DNA from: Roseomonas sp.
GTDB taxonomy: Bacteria; Pseudomonadota; Alphaproteobacteria; Acetobacterales; Acetobacteraceae
Length of the DNA: 64,000 nt
Direction of reading: 5' to 3'
Assembly (NCBI GenBank): GCA_020249925.1
Contig: JADCER010000004.1
Coordinates: 124,001-188,000 of the forward strand
Made by a program: the position numbers and the translations under genes
Shown here: positions 8,861 to 16,697 of the stretch, piece after piece
How positions within the stretch are numbered: position 1 is the stretch's first letter
Layout of the letters: each line of letters begins with the position of its first letter
Notes under the pieces: generated by a model
Database searches by the model: none
What the model was told of the DNA's origin: nothing
The model's input: only the letters and a program-made list of their open reading frames with translations

Positions 8861-10195
8861 ATGACACCGCCACTCGATTCAGCCACCGCGCCGCGCAATT
8901 CGGATCTGGAGGCGGCGCTGGCCGAAGCGCGGGAGAATTATTCCCGCGCCCGCCCCAATAGCGCCACCGCACATGAGAAAGCCCGCACTGTCATGCCAGG
9001 CGGCAATACGCGTACCACGCTATTCTACACGCCCTTCCCAACCGCGATGAAAAGCGGCCAGGGCTGCTATCTGGAAGATATTGACGGCAACAAATACCTC
9101 GACCTCTGCGGCGAATATACTGCGGGGTTGTTCGGTCATTCCGATCCGCGCATTCAGGCCATGCTGCACCAGGTAATCCAGAACGGCATCAGCCTGGCTG
9201 CGGTTGGGGAGAATGAGGCGAAGCTCGCCGCCATTCTCTGCGCGCGCTTCCCCGCCCTGGAATTGGTGCGTTTCACCAATAGCGGGACCGAGGCGAATCT
9301 GATGGCCCTTGCCGCCGCGCGTGCGCATACGGGACGCAGCAAGATCATCGCCTTCCGCGGCGGCTATCATGGCGGGGTGATGAGCTTCGTCACCGGTGGC
9401 AGTGTGGTGAATGCGCCGTTTTCGGTGACGCTTGCCGAATATAACGACCTGCCCGGCACTTTGGCGCTGATACGCGAACACGCCGCTGATCTGGCCGCTG
9501 TGTTGCTGGAACCCATGATGGGCAGCGGCGGCTGCATCCCCGCCACGCGTGAGTTTTTGGCCGGGCTGCGCGAAGCAACGCGGGAAGTCGGCGCCATGCT
9601 CATATTCGATGAAGTCATGACCAGCCGCCACACCGCAGGCGGCTTGCAGAAGCTGCATGGCATCACGCCTGATCTTGTCTCACTCGGCAAATATATCGCG
9701 GGCGGCATGTCCTTCGGCGCCTTTGGCGGGCGCGCCGATGTCATGTCGGTATTCGACTCCCATAAGCCCAATGCGCTGACGCATGCCGGCACCTTCAATA
9801 ACAACGTGCTGTCCATGTCAGCGGGTACGCTCGCCATGGGTGAGATTTTTGATGACACGGCGGCAGAGGATTTGCGCAAGCGTGGCGATGGGTTGCGCGA
9901 TGCGCTGAACGGGATTTGCGCCAAGCACAAGGTCGCCATGCAATTCACCGGCATTGGCAGCATGGTGCAGCCGCATTTCCGTCTGGGGCCGATCCTGCGC
10001 CCCTATACCGCCAGCGCCCAGGAAGAAGGGCTGCGGGAATTGTTCTTCCTGGATATGATGCAGGCGGGGATTTACATCGCCCGGCGCGGCATGGTGGCGC
10101 TCAGCCTGCCGGTCGGTGAGCCAGAGCTTCTGCGCTACATCGTGGCGGTGGAGGAATTCTGCGCGTCGCGCAAGCCGCTGATGGCGGCCGCCTAG
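8861..10195 (+). CDS. class III aminotransferase (glutamate-1-semialdehyde aminomutase-like)
   Basis: About 444 residues. It has PGGNTRTTLFYTPFP near the start, the TNSGTEANLMALAAARAHTG cofactor loop, the IFDEVMTSR aspartate and the PLP lysine K277 in SLGKYIAGGM. Fold and motifs place it among HemL-like class III enzymes, but heme synthesis usually uses a closer HemL homologue, so a different amino-ketone substrate is likely. The ATG at 8861 follows AAAGAGGA. Palindromic repeats begin exactly at its stop codon. Confidence 0.88.
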   Translation: MTPPLDSATAPRNSDLEAALAEARENYSRARPNSATAHEKARTVMPGGNTRTTLFYTPFPTAMKSGQGCYLEDIDGNKYLDLCGEYTAGLFGHSDPRIQAMLHQVIQNGISLAAVGENEAKLAAILCARFPALELVRFTNSGTEANLMALAAARAHTGRSKIIAFRGGYHGGVMSFVTGGSVVNAPFSVTLAEYNDLPGTLALIREHAADLAAVLLEPMMGSGGCIPATREFLAGLREATREVGAMLIFDEVMTSRHTAGGLQKLHGITPDLVSLGKYIAGGMSFGAFGGRADVMSVFDSHKPNALTHAGTFNNNVLSMSAGTLAMGEIFDDTAAEDLRKRGDGLRDALNGICAKHKVAMQFTGIGSMVQPHFRLGPILRPYTASAQEEGLRELFFLDMMQAGIYIARRGMVALSLPVGEPELLRYIVAVEEFCASRKPLMAAA

Positions 10196-10235
10196 AGCAT
10201 GTTGCGTTCACATGGGTTCACGCAACCTGCTCTAG
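10192..10235. repeat. intergenic palindromic repeat, family A copy 1
   Basis: A 44-base near-perfect palindrome opens with CTAGAGCATGTTGCG and closes with CGCAACCTGCTCTAG around a GTTCACATGG centre. It takes in the aminotransferase stop codon. The first 33 bases recur exactly, inverted, at 42694-42726, showing a dispersed family and not a gene-specific terminator. Confidence 0.85.
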
Positions 10236-10259
10236 AGATCTGTTTTTCGAGCATCTTCA

Positions 10260-10287
10260 CGCGTTCAGATGATTCCATCTGAACGCG
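10260..10287. repeat. intergenic perfect palindrome
   Basis: 12-bp perfect arms CGCGTTCAGATG and CATCTGAACGCG surround ATTC. They are flanked by GAGCA and TGCTC outside, echoing the ends of the preceding repeat. The two may form one composite element. It could also act as a bidirectional transcription stop between the convergent genes. Confidence 0.75.
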
Positions 10288-10415
10288 ATCTGCTCTGGGG
10301 CGTTTTCAAGCAATTGGAAGCACTTGGCTCGCCGGGAACCGCTCTGGGGGCGGTGGGGCTGGCTTCCGGCCCCGGCCCGTGACCGCCTGCGCCGAAAAGC
10401 CTGGTGAGGCTTCGC

Positions 10416-10748
10416 TCAGCCCTGCTTCTTCCGAGAGCCGAAGCCGCTGGCATCACTCTTGCGCCAATGGGCTTCTTGCGACAATTCCAGGGCCACGCCG
10501 CGTTGGTCACAGGGGATGACATTGGTCTGCGGTATGTCGCTTACCATGGAAAGGGCAACGCCCCTGGGGCGGGAATAGCCGGCAAGTTCTATTTCCAGGG
10601 TGCCTTTTGCAGAGATACGGCGCACCCTGCCCCATTCGCCCGCCTTTGCGACCGGGGCTGGGCCAGGTTCAGCCCGTGTCAGACGCACCAGATCGCCGAC
10701 CTCAAGCATCGGGACGGGGCGCCCATCAGCGCGAAAATGCAGTTTCAT
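10416..10748 (-). CDS. hypothetical protein
   Basis: 110 residues, not assigned to a family. It starts MKLHFRADGRPVPMLEVGDL and has a beta-rich middle (WGRVRRISAKGTLEIELAGY) that could form a small barrel of the SH3/KOW type, then a polar basic tail. Support comes from a good ribosome site (GGGAGAGG, 6 bases before ATG) and a protein-like composition. It is divergent from the FlaG-like gene across an AT-rich gap holding likely promoters. No function can be given. Confidence 0.6.
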   Translation of the reverse strand: MKLHFRADGRPVPMLEVGDLVRLTRAEPGPAPVAKAGEWGRVRRISAKGTLEIELAGYSRPRGVALSMVSDIPQTNVIPCDQRGVALELSQEAHWRKSDASGFGSRKKQG

Positions 10749-10869
10749 TGGCCGCCTCTCCCTGCCTGCTTTACACGAAAGTGAATGCCCTGCTGATTCT
10801 TCAAAGATGTGACGCCCTTTAATATCGTATTAAAATGTCAGGTTTGCGATTGAGGCCTTAACAAATTTC

Positions 10870-11337
10870 TTGACTCAGGTGATGATGTTTTGCGATATGA
10901 GAGACGGTGTCAATGCCATGATCAGTCAGTTAAACGTCGCCCAAACCCAGATCAAGGATGGACTTCGCCCCCCCGCTGGAGCAGTAGGAGGCGATCGGCC
11001 TGCGGGTGCCGTCCCGCCAGAACCCTCGCCTGAAATCGGGCCGCCCAATCCCAGGATGCGCATTGACCGTGATCTGGGCATGGTCGTCATCGAATTTCGC
11101 GACGCGGTCGGCCGCTTGAGCGTGAGTTTGCCCACCCCGCGCGAAATCGAAGCCTACCGTGCCTCTATCCTCTTTGGCGCCGACATGCCTTTTGACGTGA
11201 AGGCGCTTAGTGTATCGCCCGGGAGCCCAAGCGGGGCACGCCCCGGAATTCCCCTGCCTCCAGAGCCTGAACCGCAGCCCGCTGCCCGGCCTGAGGGTGA
11301 GGCTTCTTCCACCGCTGGTCTGAACAAGATCGCCTAA
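10870..11337 (+). CDS. FlaG-like protein
   Basis: Up to 155 residues. The core RMRIDRDLGMVVIEFRDAVG followed by RLSVSLPTPREIEAYRAS resembles the FlaG fold, a small protein affecting filament length in other bacteria. It is flanked by Pro-rich disordered stretches on both sides. The frame opens with TTG at 10870, but ATGs at 10882, 10897 and 10918 are equally plausible; the last (MISQLNV) gives the most protein-like N-terminus. It stands far from other flagellar genes here, so the call rests on the core segment alone. Confidence 0.55.
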   Translation: MTQVMMFCDMRDGVNAMISQLNVAQTQIKDGLRPPAGAVGGDRPAGAVPPEPSPEIGPPNPRMRIDRDLGMVVIEFRDAVGRLSVSLPTPREIEAYRASILFGADMPFDVKALSVSPGSPSGARPGIPLPPEPEPQPAARPEGEASSTAGLNKIA

Positions 11338-11504
11338 AGCCCGGCTGCGGCCGCAAGGGCGGCCCTGCCTTGCGTCCGGTTTGCTTCCTGGCGCCTACCC
11401 GTCGAAAACTTCGTCCATACTGCCTGTGGTGCGGGGAGCCCTTCCGCGTTAGCCTCCACCCATAAGGGCGCCTGCCGCGCCCCAAGCAGACAGGAGGATC
11501 AGCC

Positions 11505-12482
11505 ATGGCGATGTCTCGTCGCGCCCTGATGGGTGCTGGTGCCGCCGGCTTGCTGGCCGCGCCAGCATTGCACGCTCAGGAAGCCTTCCCAAGCCGGCCC
11601 ATCCGCATTGTGGTGCCTTACCCGCCAGGCGCGATCAATGACATGCTGGCGCGCTGGGTTGCGGATAAGATGCCAGAGGTCTTCGGGCAGCCAGGCGTGG
11701 TGGAAAATCGCCCAGGGGCTGCGGGCAATATCGGCACCACGCATGTCGCGCGCTCAACGCCGGATGGCTATACCATCGGCATCGGCAATACGCCGATCCT
11801 ATCGGTCAATCCCTTTGTCTATCCGAATATGGGCTATGATCCGCGCACGGAGATCAGCCTGATCGGCATCGCCGCGCGGCTGATGAATGTGCTGGTGGTG
11901 AACCCGAATAGCGGCCTGACCAGCCTGCAACAAATTCTGGAACGCGCCCGCGCCCAGCCGGGGAGGATGACTTTCGCCAGTTCCGGCAGCGGCAGCAGCC
12001 CGCATCTGGCGGGCGAATTGCTGAAGCACATGACGGGCGTGGACATTACCCATGTGCCGTTTCGCGGCGGCGCAGCATCAGGCACCGAAATCATCGCCGG
12101 GCGCATTGATCTGTTGATTGACAATGTGCCGAATTCCATCGGCCATATCCGCGGCGGCCAGATGCGCGCCCTTGCGGTGACCGGCAGCGCACGCGATCCC
12201 GCGCTTCCCGATGTTCCGACCTTTGCGGAGGCCGGCGTGCCGGGGTTTGAGATGTATCTCTGGTTCGGTTTCATCGCGCCGCCCAATCTGCCGCCAGCGG
12301 TAATGGAAAGGCTTTCTTCCGGCATCAGGCGCATCGTCACCGAAACCGATGTGGCCGAGCGTATCCGTCGCCAGGGCGCCGAGGTCTGGCACAAGGACCC
12401 CGCCGGCATGCGCGTGGCGATGGAAGCCGATATGGCGAAATGGGGGCCGGTGGTGCGTGCGGTGGGGTTGAAGCCGGAATAG
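11505..12482 (+). CDS. Bug/TctC family substrate-binding protein 3
   Basis: 325 residues. The signal peptide begins MSRRALMGAGAAGLLAAPAL, then come the Bug signatures FPSRPIRIVVPYPPGAINDM, VENRPGAAGNIGTTHVAR and THVPFRGGAASG. It is more distant from the two tandem receptors at 5.4-7.4 kb than those are from each other. AGGAGGATC lies 6 bases before the ATG. There is no TctA/TctB partner or regulator in the neighbourhood. The ligand is probably a small carboxylate, by family only. Confidence 0.9.
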   Translation: MAMSRRALMGAGAAGLLAAPALHAQEAFPSRPIRIVVPYPPGAINDMLARWVADKMPEVFGQPGVVENRPGAAGNIGTTHVARSTPDGYTIGIGNTPILSVNPFVYPNMGYDPRTEISLIGIAARLMNVLVVNPNSGLTSLQQILERARAQPGRMTFASSGSGSSPHLAGELLKHMTGVDITHVPFRGGAASGTEIIAGRIDLLIDNVPNSIGHIRGGQMRALAVTGSARDPALPDVPTFAEAGVPGFEMYLWFGFIAPPNLPPAVMERLSSGIRRIVTETDVAERIRRQGAEVWHKDPAGMRVAMEADMAKWGPVVRAVGLKPE

Positions 12483-12595
12483 ATGCGTGTTTGGTCGCAT
12501 TTTCCGAGTCGCCAAGTGTTCCACTTGGCTTGGAAATGCGTGTTTGGTCGCATTTTCCGAGCCGCCAAGTGTTCCACTTGGCTCGAAAATGCTCC
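12483..12595. repeat. tandem 53-base direct repeat with internal palindromes, family B
   Basis: Two adjacent copies (12483-12535 and 12536-12588) of a 53-base unit differ at a few bases. Each contains the perfect palindrome GCCAAGTG-TTC-CACTTGGC flanked by GCATTTTCC on one side and GAAAATGC-like sequence on the other. A related single element is at 26787-26830. This is a dispersed palindromic family that has duplicated here, between the TctC gene and the VOC gene. Confidence 0.85.
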
Positions 12596-12672
12596 TCCCG
12601 CTTGCAATCGGCGCTGAGAGTCAGAAGATGGCCCATCGCCCTGTGCTGGGCGTTCAACTCAAAGGGGTGGAA

Positions 12673-13050
12673 ATGTTCTCTCATATCTTTGTCGGCGCGG
12701 ATGACGTGGCCGTTTCCAAGAAATTCTATGACGCGGCGTTGGGCGTGCTTGGTGTCGCGGAAGGGAAGATGGACCCGAAGGGGCGCTGCTTTTACCGCAC
12801 ACCAACGGGCACGCTTGGCATCAGCAAGCCGATTGATGGCAAGGCCGCCTGCGGTGCCAATGGCGGCACGATTGGTTTTGCCTGCGACAGCCCTGAAAAG
12901 GTGAAGGCCTTCCATGATGCGGCTGTGGCCAATGGCGGCACCAGCATTGAGGACCCGCCTGGCTGGCGCGAAGGCGGCGCGGTACGGCTTTATCTGGCCT
13001 ATGTGCGCGACCCTTACGGCAATAAGCTTTGCGCGCTGCATCGCGGGTGA
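12673..13050 (+). CDS. VOC (glyoxalase/dioxygenase-fold) family protein
   Basis: About 125 residues with the paired beta-alpha-beta-beta-beta modules of the VOC fold: MFSHIFVGADDVAVSKKFYD at the start and VRLYLAYVRDPYGNKLCALH at the end. It is a typical single-domain member that would dimerise and bind a metal or hydrophobic ligand; His4 in FSHIFVG and later polar residues are candidate ligands. The ATG at 12673 follows AAAGGGG by 5 bases and matches the family start. Upstream in-frame ATGs run into the repeat element and are not credible. Confidence 0.8.
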   Translation: MFSHIFVGADDVAVSKKFYDAALGVLGVAEGKMDPKGRCFYRTPTGTLGISKPIDGKAACGANGGTIGFACDSPEKVKAFHDAAVANGGTSIEDPPGWREGGAVRLYLAYVRDPYGNKLCALHRG

Positions 13051-13059
13051 TGATGCGCA

Positions 13060-13087
13060 GGTGTGATCCGTCTCCGCGGATCACACC
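13060..13087. terminator. bidirectional hairpin between convergent genes
   Basis: 11-bp perfect arms GGTGTGATCCG and CGGATCACACC with a 6-base loop sit between the converging VOC and CoA-transferase genes. There is no T tract, so termination strength is uncertain. Confidence 0.55.
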
Positions 13088-13103
13088 ATCAAGACCGCCG
13101 CGG

Positions 13104-14423
13104 TCAGAGAAAATGCCGCGGTGCTAGCCCATGGTCGCGCGCCTCTCGAGACAGGGCCTCACGATAATCGGGATGGGCAAGGCCGATGATGGCCTTCGCA
13201 CGTTCAGCGACCGACAGCCCCTTCAGATTGGCAATACCGTATTCAGTAACGACATACATCTGATCTGATCGCGCAGTGGTAACGACATTGCCTGCTGTTA
13301 GATTCAGCACAATGCGGCTTTTCCGCACGCCCTTACGTTCATAGGTTGAGGCCAAGCAGATAAAGCTCTTGCCGCCCTTGGACGCATAGGCGCCGCGCAC
13401 GAATTGCGCCTGCCCGCCCGTGCCGCTGATATGGCGATGACCATCAGATTCGGATGCCGCCTGCCCCTGCAGGTCAATCTGCGTGGTGTTGTTGATCGCG
13501 ACCGCGCGGTCGTTGCGGGCGATGATGTCGGGCATATTCGTGTGATCAACGGGCCGGACAATGAAATCATCATTGTCGCGCAGCGTATCATAAAGCCGGC
13601 GGCTACCGATGGCGAAGCTATAGGTCACCAATCCCTGATCGAAAGCCTTGCGCGCGCCGCTGATCCGCCCGGCCAGGTATAGTTCAACCAACCCGTCATT
13701 CAGCATTTCGGTATGGATGCCAAGATCGCGCACTGAAGATTGCTGCAACAGCGCGGTGACCGCATTGGGCATGCCGCCAATGCCAACTTGCAGGCAGGAA
13801 CCATCTTCGATCTGTTCGGCGATCAAGGCTGCCACGGCGCGGTCCACCTCAGATGCTTCTGCATTGGGCAATTCCGGGGTCGGTACATCATCGCCCTCAA
13901 TCACGTAATCCACCTGGCTGCGATGCACGCGCACATGCGTGCCAACCACACGCGGCATATCGGGCAGGGTTTCAATGATGAGGGTTTTGGCGGTTTCAAC
14001 AATGGCGGGATGCCAGACATTGACTGGACCAAGATTGAAATAGCCGTCCGCATCCATCGGCGCCGCGCGCAGCACGGCGATATCAGTGCGCGGGATGAAG
14101 CGGCGGTAATAGTCGGGGATTTCACCAAGATGGCAGGGCAGGTAATTGACCAACCCCTGGTCATGCTTGCGCCGGTCATAGCCGGAAAAATGCCAGTTAT
14201 AGCAAGCGAAGTGCGCCCCTTCCGGGTCCTGTTCCAGAAAGGCGCGCGGCTTCATGCTGAGGCAATTGCGAATGCGTACATCACGAAGGGACGCCTTGCG
14301 CGCGGCGAGTGCACGATCAAAAACATCAGGCTGGTTGAAGCAGGCGCCGAAATCGAGCCAATCGCCGGGCTTCACCAGCGCCGCGGCTTCCTCGGCCGAG
14401 ATCGCGTGCGCATTTTTTGCCAT
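13104..14423 (-). CDS. acetyl-CoA hydrolase/CoA-transferase family protein
   Basis: About 439 residues. It has the family's two-domain layout, with glycine-rich LQVGIGGMPNAVTALL, the catalytic glutamate near residue 239 in IHTEMLNDG, and the C-terminal TEYGIANLKGLSVAERAKAI. Members form a glutamyl-CoA intermediate and transfer CoA between short-chain acids (succinyl-CoA:acetate or 4-hydroxybutyrate CoA-transferase types). The ATG at 14423 (MAKNAHAIS) is preferred because the upstream extension runs through the adjacent tRNA gene. The acid acceptor is not determinable. Confidence 0.88.
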   Translation of the reverse strand: MAKNAHAISAEEAAALVKPGDWLDFGACFNQPDVFDRALAARKASLRDVRIRNCLSMKPRAFLEQDPEGAHFACYNWHFSGYDRRKHDQGLVNYLPCHLGEIPDYYRRFIPRTDIAVLRAAPMDADGYFNLGPVNVWHPAIVETAKTLIIETLPDMPRVVGTHVRVHRSQVDYVIEGDDVPTPELPNAEASEVDRAVAALIAEQIEDGSCLQVGIGGMPNAVTALLQQSSVRDLGIHTEMLNDGLVELYLAGRISGARKAFDQGLVTYSFAIGSRRLYDTLRDNDDFIVRPVDHTNMPDIIARNDRAVAINNTTQIDLQGQAASESDGHRHISGTGGQAQFVRGAYASKGGKSFICLASTYERKGVRKSRIVLNLTAGNVVTTARSDQMYVVTEYGIANLKGLSVAERAKAIIGLAHPDYREALSREARDHGLAPRHFL

Positions 14424-14462
14424 GGCGAATGCCCCCAAAACACTATCGAAGCGCCTGATGAA

Positions 14463-14539
14463 TGGTAGCGGCGAGCGGACTTGAACCGCTGACCCCGGCA
14501 TTATGAGTGCCGTGCTCTAACCAGCTGAGCTACGCCGCC
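14463..14539 (-). tRNA. tRNA-Met (CAT)
   Basis: A complete cloverleaf on the minus strand: acceptor GGCGGCG pairs with CGCCGCT (first pair G-T), D arm GCTCAGCTGGTTAGAGC, anticodon loop CTCATAA with CAT at 14503-14505, T loop TTCAAGT, and an encoded CCA. The D and acceptor arms fit an elongator tRNA-Met and not the initiator. Confidence 0.95.
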
Positions 14540-14554
14540 TTCGGGTTGGGGGAG

Positions 14555-15658
14555 TTAGGCCGCTGCCCGATCAGTGTCAACCGAAAGCCGCGCGCGGAGG
14601 AACCCACCACCCAAAACGCGGTCCCCATCATACATCACGCAGGCCTGGCCTGGCGCGATCACGCCGGGTTCGTCCAAGACCACGCGCAACAGCCCCGCCC
14701 CGGCATCCCAGGTAACCTCAGCGGCGCGCGGCACCTCGCGGGCGCGGAGCTTCACGGCGCAGCGCAGCGGCGCTTCCGGCGGGGCGATCAGCCAATTCAC
14801 CTCCGCTACCTCGGCATCCCGCCGTTCAAGGCCGGCGCGCGGGGCCAGCACAATCCGGCGCTTCGGCGCATCCACCGCCGCGACGTAAAGCTTCTGCTCC
14901 CCATCCCAGGAAGCCTGACCGAGGCCCCGCCCCTGGCCCACGGTGAAGCCGGAAATCCCTCCATGCTGGCCCAGCACGCGGCCATCGGCATGGATGAACT
15001 CACCTGGTTCGGCGGCATCGGGACGCAGCTTGCCGACCAGCGCATCATAGCGCCCGGCCGGCACAAAGCAGATATCCTGGCTATCCGGCTTTTCAGCGAC
15101 CGCCAGGCCAAGCCGCGCGGCGGCAGCGCGCACGGTCGCCTTGTCCGGCATGTCACCCAAGGGGAAGCGTGCCATTTCGAGCTGCGCGCGCGTGGTGGCG
15201 GCCAGGAAGTAGCTTTGGTCGCGTTCAGGGTCCACGGCGCGGTGCAGTTCCGCTCCATCGGCGCCTTCAATCCGCCGTGCGTAATGGCCGGTAGCCAGTG
15301 CTTCGCAGCCCAAATCCTCGGCCATCGCCACCATGTCGCGGAATTTCACGGTCTGGTTGCAGCGGATGCAGGGCACCGGCGTTTCGCCGCGCGCGTAGCT
15401 ATCGGCGAAATCACGCATAACATCGCGGCGGAAAATCTCTTCACGGTCCAGCACATAATGCGCGATGCCAAGCCGATCCGCCACGCGCCGCGCATCCAGA
15501 ATATCCTGCCCCGCACAGCAGGCGCCCTTTTTCTGCAAGGCCGCGCCGTGATCATAAAGCTGCAAGGTGGCGCCAATCACCTCATGCCCGGCTTCCTGCA
15601 ACAGCGCGGCTACCACGCTGCTATCCACCCCGCCCGACATGGCCACCAGCACGCGCAT
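14555..15658 (-). CDS. mnmA: tRNA-specific 2-thiouridylase
   Basis: 367 residues. The PP-loop SGGVDSS (8-14) binds ATP, and the catalytic cysteines are Cys97 in VPCIRCNQ and Cys197 in SQDICFVP. MnmA thiolates U34 of tRNA Lys, Glu and Gln using persulfide sulfur derived from a cysteine desulfurase. That fits its place downstream of iscS, fdx and tenA on the same strand with gaps of a few bases. A tRNA-Met gene follows on the same strand. Confidence 0.96.
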   Translation of the reverse strand: MRVLVAMSGGVDSSVVAALLQEAGHEVIGATLQLYDHGAALQKKGACCAGQDILDARRVADRLGIAHYVLDREEIFRRDVMRDFADSYARGETPVPCIRCNQTVKFRDMVAMAEDLGCEALATGHYARRIEGADGAELHRAVDPERDQSYFLAATTRAQLEMARFPLGDMPDKATVRAAAARLGLAVAEKPDSQDICFVPAGRYDALVGKLRPDAAEPGEFIHADGRVLGQHGGISGFTVGQGRGLGQASWDGEQKLYVAAVDAPKRRIVLAPRAGLERRDAEVAEVNWLIAPPEAPLRCAVKLRAREVPRAAEVTWDAGAGLLRVVLDEPGVIAPGQACVMYDGDRVLGGGFLRARLSVDTDRAAA

Positions 15659-15660
15659 CG

Positions 15661-16362
15661 TCAGGCCCGCCCCACCGCATCAAGCCCCTGCTGCCAGAAG
15701 CGCTGTTCCAGCCGCGCCGCTTCGGCGAAATCCGTGGCCAGACGGGCAAAGCGCGCTTCCCCGCCATGGGAGACACCAAGCGCATCAATCCGCCGCGCCG
15801 CGGCATGGGCCATTTCCTGATAGGAACCAGCGGCATAGGCATCAATCCAGGACTGATAGGCGTTCCCATCACGCTGCCGCGCAGGGTCCGCCAGAATGCG
15901 TAGCGCCACCTGTGCATAGCCCACCGTGCAGGGCACCAAAGCCACTTCCAGATCCAGGATATCGCCGGCGTAGCCGCGATCCAGCACCCAGCGCGTATAG
16001 GAAACCGTCTCGGCACTTTCCGGAACCGAAACCACCGCCGCTTCCGAAAGCCCCCATTCGGCGCAGTATTTCAGATGAAGCTTGGTTTCATCCAGAATGG
16101 CCAAAACAGCAGCGGCCTTGTCGCGCATCGCCGCCAGGCTTTCGCCCTTCAGCACCGCAAGCGCCTTGGCGCGGGCGAAATGGATCAGGAACAGATAATC
16201 CTGGATCAGATAATGCTGAAACGCCTTGAGCGGCAGTGTGCCTGCCGAAAGCTGCTGCACAAAGGGATGCCAAGTATAGCCACGCCATTCGGACGCAGCG
16301 GCAGCCGACAGCTTGCGAAACAAGCCGCCTTCCGCGCCGAATTCATCCCATGCTGCGGCCAC
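15661..16362 (-). CDS. tenA: TenA family thiaminase II / aminopyrimidine hydrolase
   Basis: 233 residues of mostly helix. The signature includes HPFVQQLSAGTLPLKAFQHY, the active-site Asp in LIQDYLFL and catalytic Cys145 in LVPCTVGYA. TenA hydrolyses degraded thiamine (aminomethyl-HMP to HMP) for salvage, though some family members lack the cysteine; here it is kept. It sits between fdx (3-base gap) and mnmA (2-base gap), so it is cotranscribed with sulfur-transfer genes and not with thiamine genes. No TPP riboswitch is seen upstream. Confidence 0.93.
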   Translation of the reverse strand: MAAAWDEFGAEGGLFRKLSAAAASEWRGYTWHPFVQQLSAGTLPLKAFQHYLIQDYLFLIHFARAKALAVLKGESLAAMRDKAAAVLAILDETKLHLKYCAEWGLSEAAVVSVPESAETVSYTRWVLDRGYAGDILDLEVALVPCTVGYAQVALRILADPARQRDGNAYQSWIDAYAAGSYQEMAHAAARRIDALGVSHGGEARFARLATDFAEAARLEQRFWQQGLDAVGRA

Positions 16363-16365
16363 GCT

Positions 16366-16695
16366 TCAGCCGCCCGCGTTGCGCGACCCGGCGGGCAGCT
16401 TCACCACCAGCCCATCCAGCGCATCCGTCATGATCAATTGGCAGCCCAGCCGGCTGGTTTCCTGCAAGTCAAAGGCAAGGTCCAGCATGTCTTCCTCATC
16501 CTCGGTCGGCTTGGCCAGCTTGCCGAACCAGGAAGGGTCCACAATCACATGGCAGGTGGAGCACGCGAGCGAGCCTTCGCAGGCGCCTTCAATGTCAACG
16601 CTGTTGCGATGCGCGATTTCCAGCACGGAAAGGCCAAGCGGGGCTTCCACTTCCTTCCGCGTTCCGTCGCGTTCGATGAATACCATTTTCGGCAT
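16366..16695 (-). CDS. fdx: [2Fe-2S] ferredoxin, ISC/adrenodoxin type
   Basis: 109 residues. Cluster ligands are Cys39, Cys45, Cys48 and Cys85 ([18 protein letters not shown]), the adrenodoxin-type spacing. An acidic stretch ([12 protein letters not shown]) follows, typical of ISC ferredoxins that donate electrons during Fe-S cluster assembly. It starts 2 bases downstream of the cysteine desulfurase stop, which supports this role. Confidence 0.93.
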   Translation of the reverse strand: MPKMVFIERDGTRKEVEAPLGLSVLEIAHRNSVDIEGACEGSLACSTCHVIVDPSWFGKLAKPTEDEEDMLDLAFDLQETSRLGCQLIMTDALDGLVVKLPAGSRNAGG

Positions 16696-16697
16696 GG

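Noticed and set aside
12483-12595. Two-unit repeat considered as a CRISPR fragment
   Set aside because: The copies abut without spacer, and each holds its own palindrome shared with a solitary element at 26787. It is a dispersed palindrome.
13104-14501. Extended N-terminus of the CoA-transferase to 14501
   Set aside because: The extra 26 codons run through tRNA-Met. The ATG at 14423 gives the family start.
14507-15820. 437-codon plus-strand frame opposite mnmA
   Set aside because: It runs antisense to a complete mnmA with catalytic residues in place; high G+C produces such shadows. No ribosome site or family similarity.
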